Below are positions 1 to 5,020 of a DNA stretch of 8,035 bases, in pieces (the stretch's first letter is position 1; each line of letters begins with the position of its first letter). The position numbers and the translations under genes were made by a program. The DNA is from Thermoplasmata archaeon M9B2D (GTDB lineage: Archaea; Thermoplasmatota; E2; DHVEG-1): positions 1 through 8,035 of the forward strand of contig MUGD01000090.1 in the NCBI GenBank assembly GCA_002900555.1, read 5' to 3'. The notes beneath the pieces were generated by a model that was not told the DNA's origin, did not search any database, and worked only from the letters and a program-made list of their open reading frames with translations.

Positions 1-183
1 TCCACAGACACCAAGAGTGTCCCGTACTTGATTCATAATTCGTTGCATCTTCTCAGTAGGAAATGTTTCAAGTTGTTTGCTGTTGTCCACTCCTGCCTTG
101 TTTAATTCTGCAGCGGCTGCTGTGATAACTCCTGTCGTAAGGAGCAGGGCTGCGACCACACATACTACTCGTTTTTTCATCAT
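1..183 (-). CDS. secreted protein of unknown function, N-terminal fragment
   Basis: This is the first 61 codons of a gene that runs off the left edge. The product starts MMKKRVVCVVAALLL and has a classical signal peptide: two lysines and an arginine, a hydrophobic core to about residue 20, then a run of alanines (22-25) suited to signal peptidase I cleavage before ELNKAG. Unlike its three neighbours on this strand it has no lipobox cysteine, so it is probably released or anchored at the other end. The mature part seen (ELNKAGVDNSKQLETF, then a basic stretch ending in VRDTLGVCG) matches no family I recognise. The start at 183 is chosen because GGAGATGA (192-199) lies 8 nt upstream. An in-frame ATG at 195 overlaps that site and is less likely, and the ATG at 180 is also possible. 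A weak TATA-like CATAAAAG sits near 218-225. Confidence 0.7.
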   Translation of the reverse strand, partial: MMKKRVVCVVAALLLTTGVITAAAAELNKAGVDNSKQLETFPTEKMQRIMNQVRDTLGVCG

Positions 184-191
184 GGTTTTTT

Positions 192-199
192 TCATCTCC
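192..199 (-). promoter_or_regulatory. ribosome binding site deciding the start at 183
   Basis: On the minus strand the sequence reads GGAGATGA, one mismatch from the full archaeal Shine-Dalgarno GGAGGTGA, with an 8-nt spacer to the ATG at 183. The ATG at 195 lies inside this site, which argues that it is not the start. Confidence 0.55.
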
Positions 200-460
200 A
201 TTTTTTTTCTAATGACTCTTTTATGTTGACTTGTGGTATTAATACATTCTTGGAACTTTTTCGAATTTTTGAATGCTTTTCGAAGAATCATGCTCATCGG
301 TATCTTAGTAGCGTATTATTCCTCCATAGCATCCGCCTTCTAAAAAACAGAAAAGAACTCTCTAGAAGATCAAGGTATAATTTTTTTGTAGTTACGAGTA
401 GATATACGTAGCCTCGACCGTACGGTCTGAAAGGAACCAACCCAGTATTCTATCTAATGG
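196..460. other. intergenic region between two co-oriented secreted-protein genes
   Basis: This 265-bp stretch holds no convincing gene. It contains the GACCGTACGGTC palindrome, a pair of TTTTCGAA boxes (258-265 and 277-284), and a T-rich run on the minus strand (342-347, preceded by TTCTTTTCTG). That run could end the transcript of the PKD lipoprotein gene, with a loose inverted repeat CTTCTA/TAGAAG (337-342 and 363-368) around it. A plus-strand open frame at 223-411 lacks a ribosome binding site and looks accidental. Confidence 0.5.
416..427. repeat. 12-bp perfect palindrome GACCGTACGGTC
   Basis: A perfect inverted repeat without spacer lies 34 bp after the stop of the PKD lipoprotein and about 230 bp before the start of the leftmost gene. 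No T-run follows it on the minus strand, so it is not a typical terminator. A protein-binding site is possible but unproven. Confidence 0.4.
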
Positions 461-1414
461 TTATCCTGTCGAGAAATTCACAATAAGCTGTGGATAGGTT
501 TGATTTCCTTGAGATAATGCTCCTTGAGTCGAGCGAAAACTCGCATACCCATACGTAATCGGAAGACCTGATTGATAGGGGTCTGGTTCGACATTCAAAA
601 CAAGAGTAAACACCTTTGATGTATTTACGAAAATCTTTTGGAGAAAACTCGTCATATTCCATGAAATCCAGATATTTTCTCCGCTGCCTTCGTAACTCGT
701 GATTTGTTGGTAGTCGATAGGTGTACGATTATAAACAGGAGCATTTACCTCGTTTAATTCAGAGGCGCTCCAGGAGGTGTTTTCGCACTCGTAGACTGCG
801 ATAAATAAATATCCGGAGTTATCAAACTTTGGATAGGGGATGCCTTTTTCATAGCCCTGTTTTTCGAAAAAACCAAGATCTGTCACAAAGAGCTTTATTG
901 TCGCATTATCAACGTGGATGCCATCTGGAATGGCTGAAAGATTAAATTTAAGATAAATCTCCTTATGGGAGACATTCACAATCCCAGTTTCACTTACTAA
1001 AATGTATTTTTCACAATATAGTATTGTTTCATTAGATGTTCCTGAGGTATCCGCCTCAGCTGTTGGATTAAAAACAACTTGAGGTGGTACTAATGTTATT
1101 ATGGTATAGCTGGTTGCTGAATCACCACTGTTATCTGTAACGGTCAGGCTCACATTATACGAATCCGGGTTTGTAAAGTAATGGGTTGGGTTTTTTTCTT
1201 GTGATGTGTTGCCATCATCAAAGTCCCATAGGTACGTGTCTATTGTTCCATCCGGGTCGGTTGCATTTGCGATAAAAGAAACATTCATAGGAGCGACACC
1301 TACGGTTGGTAATGCAATTATGTTTACCGTTGGGGGTTTGTTTTCAATACAGCCACTTAAAAGAACACAAACGCATAAACTGCCTATCACAATTAATGAG
1401 AGATGTTTCTTCAT
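461..1414 (-). CDS. lipoprotein with PKD domain and DNRLRE-like C-terminal domain
   Basis: The product has 317 residues. Residues 1-21 form a lipoprotein signal peptide ending in LLSG, with Cys22 as the lipidated residue, so it should be tethered outside the membrane. Residues about 28-108 form a PKD beta-sandwich: PPTVNI at the start, the diagnostic WDFDDGN at 63-69, then YNVSLTVTDNSGD at 86-98. Residues about 115-315 resemble the DNRLRE/CBM96-type beta-sandwich: a YLKFNLSAIPDGIHVDNATI stretch (154-173), a WS-containing segment with NAPVYNR, a W-N-M-T strand and a terminal FRST...YPQLIV strand. PKD and DNRLRE domains usually mediate binding to proteins or polysaccharides in secreted enzymes. 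Here no catalytic domain is present, so a binding or structural surface role is inferred. Many N-x-S/T sequons fit an exported glycoprotein. The start is supported by GAGGA 6 nt upstream. The PKD call is firm; the DNRLRE call is good but made by eye. Confidence 0.85.
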   Translation of the reverse strand: MKKHLSLIVIGSLCVCVLLSGCIENKPPTVNIIALPTVGVAPMNVSFIANATDPDGTIDTYLWDFDDGNTSQEKNPTHYFTNPDSYNVSLTVTDNSGDSATSYTIITLVPPQVVFNPTAEADTSGTSNETILYCEKYILVSETGIVNVSHKEIYLKFNLSAIPDGIHVDNATIKLFVTDLGFFEKQGYEKGIPYPKFDNSGYLFIAVYECENTSWSASELNEVNAPVYNRTPIDYQQITSYEGSGENIWISWNMTSFLQKIFVNTSKVFTLVLNVEPDPYQSGLPITYGYASFRSTQGALSQGNQTYPQLIVNFSTG

Positions 1415-1420
1415 TTCCTA

Positions 1421-1425
1421 TCCTC
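1421..1425 (-). promoter_or_regulatory. ribosome binding site of the PKD lipoprotein gene
   Basis: The minus strand reads GGAGGTCTGAGGATAGGAA before the ATG at 1414. GAGGA (1421-1425) has a 6-nt spacer and is the better-placed site. A stronger GGAGGT (1428-1433) is 13 nt away and may be too distant, or may lie right at the mRNA 5' end. Confidence 0.5.
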
Positions 1426-1447
1426 AGACCTCCATATAAGAACTCAT

Positions 1448-1455
1448 GTTATAAA
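1448..1455 (-). promoter_or_regulatory. TATA box of the PKD lipoprotein gene
   Basis: The minus strand reads TTTATAAC. Transcription starting about 25 nt downstream would begin near 1426 and give a leader of roughly 12 nt that still contains GAGGA. The position fits archaeal promoters; the match is good but not perfect. Confidence 0.45.
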
Positions 1456-1719
1456 TGTTATGAATTATTATAGACTTCTTTCAAAATATGTTATGGGAGT
1501 TAAGAAAAAATAAAAATTGGTAAGCAAGGTTCAATCATGAAAAAGTAAACCCCTTTTTTACAAACCTATGAGAGACATGATATAGAACATGAAGTACCAC
1601 ACAGGTAAAGGAGATAGCACGAAATCAATTGAATAGTGGTTTTGTGAAACTTATCATAGAACTCCTATTTAATAACTGTTGTAGACACCTACGCTTGTGA
1701 ATTTCCCATGGTTTTTACA

Positions 1720-1762
1720 AAACGATACTTGTTTTTTCGTTTGATTGTGCTAACAAACGATA
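1720..1762. repeat. AAACGATA direct repeats around an inverted copy
   Basis: AAACGATA occurs at 1720-1727 and 1755-1762. Between them TCGTTTG (1737-1743) is the reverse complement of CAAACGA (1754-1760), giving a 7-bp stem with a 10-nt loop. The cluster starts directly after the stop codon of the small lipoprotein gene, so it may form a 3'-end structure in that mRNA. No T-run follows on the minus strand. Confidence 0.35.
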
Positions 1763-1763
1763 A

Positions 1764-2108
1764 TTACGTTTCTCCCCTTTTTGTGTAAACCGCTGTTGAA
1801 CCATCAAGAATCGATGTAAGTTTAAGCGTTAAATCACTATCTGAAAACGAATAGGTAAAGGTTGGAGTATACCCTGATGAAAGCTTTAGGATAATTTTTC
1901 CATCCTTTACATCCCAAGTTCCAGTTTCCCCTAGATAGGAACATGTTCCATCTGAGAAAAGATCCATAACCAAATAATTACTTTTGTACCAAGTCCCAAT
2001 GAATTTCTGTTTTTCAGCAGTAGACGTGGTAGTAATATCGTTACATCCACATAATCCGACATTACTCAGGATAGCTAGGATTGCAATAACGACAAGTTGC
2101 TTTTTCAT
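1764..2108 (-). CDS. small beta-rich lipoprotein (lipocalin/DUF5640-like)
   Basis: The product has 114 residues. Its signal peptide MKKQLVVIAILAIL is followed by the lipobox L-C-G-C, with Cys22 as the predicted lipid-carrying residue. After a short T/S-rich linker, residues about 34-110 alternate polar and hydrophobic positions in a small beta-barrel pattern: IGTWYKS, LVMDLFSDGTCSYLG, GTWDVKDGKIILKL, FTYSFSDSDLTLKL, ending in YTKRGET. This G-T-W...F-x-x-D-G-T...G-x-W layout is that of small lipocalin-like lipoproteins grouped under DUF5640 and related names; the function of that group is not known to me. The gene lies 70 bp downstream of the C25 peptidase gene on the same strand, with a T8 run between them, so it may have its own transcript. 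AGAGGT lies 7 nt before the start. Only weak TATA-like sequence (TTAGATAC, 2151-2158) precedes it. An inhibitor or partner role for the peptidase is a guess from position. Confidence 0.8.
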   Translation of the reverse strand: MKKQLVVIAILAILSNVGLCGCNDITTTSTAEKQKFIGTWYKSNYLVMDLFSDGTCSYLGETGTWDVKDGKIILKLSSGYTPTFTYSFSDSDLTLKLTSILDGSTAVYTKRGET

Positions 2109-2115
2109 AGTTGGT

Positions 2116-2121
2116 ACCTCT
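2116..2121 (-). promoter_or_regulatory. ribosome binding site of the small lipoprotein gene
   Basis: The minus strand reads AGAGGT with a 7-nt spacer to the ATG at 2108, fixing the start that gives the complete lipoprotein signal peptide. Confidence 0.6.
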
Positions 2122-2161
2122 TATTTGGAGTCCTGGATGATATGATTACTGTATCTAAGGG

Positions 2162-2169
2162 AAAAAAAA
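2162..2169 (-). terminator. oligo-T terminator after the C25 peptidase gene
   Basis: The minus strand reads CTCCCC then eight T, starting 9 nt after the stop codon. A T-run is the main intrinsic signal for archaeal RNA polymerase termination. No strong hairpin precedes it, so read-through into the small lipoprotein gene is possible. Confidence 0.5.
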
Positions 2170-2178
2170 GGGGAGAGT

Positions 2179-4578
2179 TTAGGGATATCCACCTATCAGC
2201 AGACTTGGATCGCCAATAAGATGCCATTCGCACATCATTTTCACATGTTGCCAGTACTCGATCCCATGGTCTACAATATAATTTGTCATCGTTTGCCCGT
2301 ATGTTTGTCCGACGTTATACATGTTTTCCTGGAAGTACACTCGTAAAAATTCAGGGCCGAAATACCCGCTGCCATGAACTGTCGTCCTGCTACCAAGCCA
2401 TGCATAACCGATGCCGGTATTTGCGATGGTCGCGATGGCACCTCGTTTTGGAAGGCTTGTCAGATACCATGCCCAACATTTGATGGCAGGTACACCATAC
2501 GTCCAGTATGAGTCGTCTTCCATGGTTTTCTCATAGGTTACATTAAACTGCGCGAGATGGCACCCTAGACTAGTGATGACAATAGGAAGTTTGTTGAAGT
2601 TTAACAGGCGATTTATCGAAAAAAACGGTGGTCCGAATGGATTGATGGTTGAAAGACCTTTTATGCTTGCATTTGCCCGTCCACCAGGTATCCCTGGTTT
2701 GTGCTGTGACCAGGCGCAAGGGTTTCCATGGCCGGAATGGAATACAAAGCCACTTCCTTTATTCCAAGCTCGTAACACTTTTCTTGCGTGTGTAAAATCA
2801 CCGTTGGATGTCCAGAGGTGCTGAACTTCAAAAGATTCGTCTGTGTATCCTTCTACTCCACATCGATCATAACTGTATTTATCTCCACACGTCCAATCTC
2901 CTTCAATCCAACTTGATCGTAAAATCCCATATTCTTCAAAAACCACATCTCCGTTACTATCCTTAATCCATAGGTCAAGCGTAGTCCAGTTTCCATAGGG
3001 TTGTGGATCATAGGATTTTCCGTTAATCGTCATTACTTCATCCTCATAGAGTACATTCGCCCATTCAGAACCACTATATGCGTTTGTCGGTGTATACTCC
3101 ACATCGGTATATCCTAGGATATCTCCGCATGATGGCGAGGTGATTTCAGCAATCGGTGGTGCAGGATACGAATCAACCCGAAGGTGATCATCTTCGAAGA
3201 AGGATACTGATGATTGAAGCGTTTTATCAAGGGTTATATGAACCTCATCGATTGGTCCTACTTCACCATCGAGATTTGTCGCCTGTGCATAAATTGTGTA
3301 ATCTCCATCTGGCACTGATTTCGTATCCCATGATATTCCCCATTCATCCTGATCCTGGAAGCTATCACCAGTGATGGTAATAACCTTGTTAAACCAGGAG
3401 GGGTCTGCTGGTGTTTTTTCGTATTGGATGATTTTATTGATTATAACCGTAAGCTCATATCGGTTCCGTACAGGTATTCTGCCAACATACACATCAGGTA
3501 TTAGATCAAGCCGATCTCGTTCGATACCACCAGATACATACCATGCGGCAAAAATGCCATCGCCGCTGCTGTCCCAGTCTTCAAATTCTCCTCCCTCTTT
3601 ATAGATGTCTGCGAAATAGACATCACTAATAAAACCAGGGTCACCAAGTTGATCTTTAGGTTCAACAATATTTGTATATCGTACTGGGAGATACCAATCC
3701 GTACTCCCTTGGTTACAATCATCTTTATCGTTTGCATCTTCGTAGCTTTTCAGACCCCCGACAAGAAGAACATACGTAATTCCGTGTTGCTCAATAGCAT
3801 CTTTAATGAAATATTTTATTTGCTCTGGTTTATCTCTTCCTTCATATTCCTCGTAGATATCCTCTGCTACCTTCAAAAACGTATTTACTCCATGGTTGTT
3901 TTTAAACGGGATGAGACGCCATTTCAATTGCGGCTCAAAAATTTTAGGGGTAATAATAACCATGTCGTAATCATCCCCAAATAGAATCGGTTGTTTCGGT
4001 GGCTCATAGGTTATAGTTATCTGCAGTTCATCTGCTACGATGATTTTGTTTTGTCCAGCAGAATATTGAACAGGATAGACATGTATAGGAACATGAGTGA
4101 CGTGTTCGTTGTATTTGTTTAGACCACAGGCGACATGGCAACTGTACCAGCTGCCAGGATAATAGTCAATGCTAGCATATACTGATTCATCTTCTTCATA
4201 CTGACATTCTGTAGAGGGAGTATACGTTGAAACCGGTTCTGGCGATGGAAGGATTCGTATGGGCACTTCGTATTCTGAGATATGGAGTGGTTGTACGTGG
4301 ATTTGTATGTTTTGAACCCCAAATTCAAGCTCTAGGTGTTTCACCATCATCGGCAGCACAGGTTTACCTGGTGCCAACAGCTCGTTGGTTGCTTCTTGTA
4401 TCTGTATTTCACCATAACCCCTGTCCACTTGTTTGAGTTGATACGGTGAAAAGGTTACAGTCATTGTTTGCGTGATCGTTTGTGTTGTTGGTTGGTCTTT
4501 GATTGTCTGTGTTGCGATAGCTCCACATCCGCTTACCAGCAGAATTCCTAATACAACTATTGATATGATTTTTTTCAT
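2179..4578 (-). CDS. gingipain-like C25 family cysteine peptidase, lipoprotein
   Basis: The product has 799 residues and is predicted to be an extracellular, membrane-tethered endopeptidase. The signal peptide ends in the lipobox LVSG with Cys18. Residues about 40-195 resemble the C25 propeptide: YGEIQIQEATNELLAPGKPVLP, then YYPGSWYS and VYPVQYSAGQNKI. The peptidase core begins at DYDMVIITP (203-211) and includes YVLLVGG (269-275), an acidic, calcium-loop-like DWDSSGDGIF (334-343), DVYVGRIPVRN (362-372) and VITITGDSF (399-407). The catalytic pair is His617 in HSGHGNPCAW and Cys673 in ITSLGCHLAQF. The C-terminal WHLIGDPSL (785-793) is another family hallmark. Between 408 and about 575 the core is interrupted by an insert that contains an Ig-like strand pattern (WDTKSVPDGDYTIYAQATN, GPIDEVHITLDK) and a Cys564/Cys573 pair. 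The gene is divergent from the large plus-strand gene and upstream of the small lipoprotein gene. The start is supported by GGGGGA 6 nt upstream. Family assignment is firm; the substrate is unknown. Confidence 0.93.
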   Translation of the reverse strand: MKKIISIVVLGILLVSGCGAIATQTIKDQPTTQTITQTMTVTFSPYQLKQVDRGYGEIQIQEATNELLAPGKPVLPMMVKHLELEFGVQNIQIHVQPLHISEYEVPIRILPSPEPVSTYTPSTECQYEEDESVYASIDYYPGSWYSCHVACGLNKYNEHVTHVPIHVYPVQYSAGQNKIIVADELQITITYEPPKQPILFGDDYDMVIITPKIFEPQLKWRLIPFKNNHGVNTFLKVAEDIYEEYEGRDKPEQIKYFIKDAIEQHGITYVLLVGGLKSYEDANDKDDCNQGSTDWYLPVRYTNIVEPKDQLGDPGFISDVYFADIYKEGGEFEDWDSSGDGIFAAWYVSGGIERDRLDLIPDVYVGRIPVRNRYELTVIINKIIQYEKTPADPSWFNKVITITGDSFQDQDEWGISWDTKSVPDGDYTIYAQATNLDGEVGPIDEVHITLDKTLQSSVSFFEDDHLRVDSYPAPPIAEITSPSCGDILGYTDVEYTPTNAYSGSEWANVLYEDEVMTINGKSYDPQPYGNWTTLDLWIKDSNGDVVFEEYGILRSSWIEGDWTCGDKYSYDRCGVEGYTDESFEVQHLWTSNGDFTHARKVLRAWNKGSGFVFHSGHGNPCAWSQHKPGIPGGRANASIKGLSTINPFGPPFFSINRLLNFNKLPIVITSLGCHLAQFNVTYEKTMEDDSYWTYGVPAIKCWAWYLTSLPKRGAIATIANTGIGYAWLGSRTTVHGSGYFGPEFLRVYFQENMYNVGQTYGQTMTNYIVDHGIEYWQHVKMMCEWHLIGDPSLLIGGYP

Positions 4579-4609
4579 ATGGTTTCCCCCTTTGTCTTAT
4601 TGTCCTAAG

Positions 4610-4651
4610 ATATAAAAATTATCGCACATGTACTATATAAACATTATCGCA
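4610..4651 (-). promoter_or_regulatory. tandem duplicated BRE/TATA promoter of the C25 peptidase gene
   Basis: The plus-strand sequence of 4611-4626 recurs at 4636-4651 with one mismatch in 16 bases, exactly 25 bp apart; the base before each copy also matches. On the minus strand each copy reads TGCGATAAT followed by a TATA element: TTTATATA at 4634-4641 (a perfect archaeal TATA box) and TTTTATATC around 4609-4617. Start sites would be near 4612 and 4589, giving leaders of about 34 and 11 nt, both keeping the GGGGGA site. The repeated unit covers the factor-B and TBP binding positions, so it looks like a doubled core promoter rather than an operator. Confidence 0.6.
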
Positions 4652-4835
4652 GTGGTCTGTAGGACGACCATGCAGGTTCCTTATGTGGCTGTCTTTTATG
4701 AAAATCAAAACTACCAAAAAATAACGTTGTTAAATGAAAATGTCCTAACAAATACTTATGTAGTTCAAAGAATGCAGACAAATGGTTCTACTTAGACTAC
4801 AAAATTATATAGAAAATCTGGATAGATATTTTCTG

Positions 4836-4871
4836 AAATACAATTATTCTACTCTAAATACAACTAATCTA
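4836..4871. repeat. imperfect 16-bp tandem repeat, 20-bp period
   Basis: AAATACAATTATTCTA (4836-4851) and AAATACAACTAATCTA (4856-4871) differ at two positions. They lie about 100-130 bp upstream of the TATA box of the plus-strand gene. The spacing is close to two helical turns, so a regulator could bind both copies on one face. In such AT-rich DNA chance is a real alternative. Confidence 0.35.
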
Positions 4872-4965
4872 AAATCTCTATTTATTTAGAACATTCTTTA
4901 ATTTATTCTATTATAAAAAATAAAAAAACGATGAATCATTCAATGAAGTACTATTTAAACAAAAC

Positions 4966-4974
4966 TTTTATAAA
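4966..4974 (+). promoter_or_regulatory. TATA box of the large plus-strand gene
   Basis: TTTTATAAA preceded by an A-rich BRE-like ACAAAAC. A start about 25 nt downstream (near 4995) gives a 25-nt leader that contains the GGAGGG site. A second TATA-like CTTTATATAA at 4999-5008 is too close to the start codon to serve this gene. Confidence 0.5.
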
Positions 4975-5008
4975 GGAGATGTGTATATTAATAGTTGCTT
5001 TATATAAT

Positions 5009-5014
5009 GGAGGG
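5009..5014 (+). promoter_or_regulatory. ribosome binding site deciding the start at 5021
   Basis: GGAGGG with a 6-nt spacer to ATG 5021. The frame stays open upstream, with in-frame ATGs at 4931, 4943 and 4979, but none has a correctly spaced site: GGAG at 4975-4978 abuts ATG 4979 directly. The 5021 start also places the signal peptide at the N-terminus. Confidence 0.65.
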
Positions 5015-5020
5015 CATTTT

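Larger units (their letters stand above)
1415..1763. other. 349-bp intergenic region without a gene
   Basis: I found no open frame with a ribosome binding site and no RNA gene here. The left end carries the PKD lipoprotein promoter. The minus strand has two terminator-like spots that could end transcription from the 1764-2108 gene: a weak 5-bp hairpin GTAAA/TTTAC followed by five T (1540-1561), and the T-rich stretch TTTTTATTTTTTCTT near 1502-1516. Near 1718-1762 three copies of a CAAACGA-like word occur, two direct and one inverted. Confidence 0.45.
4579..5020. other. 442-bp AT-rich divergent intergenic region
   Basis: It carries the duplicated promoter of the C25 gene at its left end and the promoter and ribosome binding site of the plus-strand gene at its right end. 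The middle (about 4700-4960) is very AT-rich and holds an imperfect 16-bp direct repeat with a 20-bp period (4836-4851, 4856-4871). A short plus-strand open frame (4628-4795, 55 codons, or 41 from the ATG at 4670) is present but overlaps the C25 promoter and has no good ribosome binding site. Confidence 0.55.

Noticed and set aside
223..411. Plus-strand open frame of 62 codons in the leftmost gap
   Set aside because: No ribosome binding site, no signal peptide or recognisable pattern, and it overlaps the upstream region of the leftmost minus-strand gene.
1525..1540. GGTTCAATC-like word resembling a tRNA T-loop
   Set aside because: No acceptor, D-arm or anticodon stem can be formed around it.
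2283..4436. Several plus-strand and other-frame open frames over the C25 gene
   Set aside because: They are antisense or out-of-frame shadows of a gene whose full-length product has clear family motifs from end to end.
4601..4748. TGTCCTAA at 4601-4608 and 4741-4748
   Set aside because: Only 8 bp with no shared flanks and no promoter-related spacing; chance is sufficient.
4979..5020. Alternative upstream start (ATG 4979, or 4943/4931) for the large plus-strand gene
   Set aside because: The frame is open, but GGAG touches ATG 4979 with no spacer, the TATA box at 4966-4974 leaves almost no leader, and the extension would bury the signal peptide.
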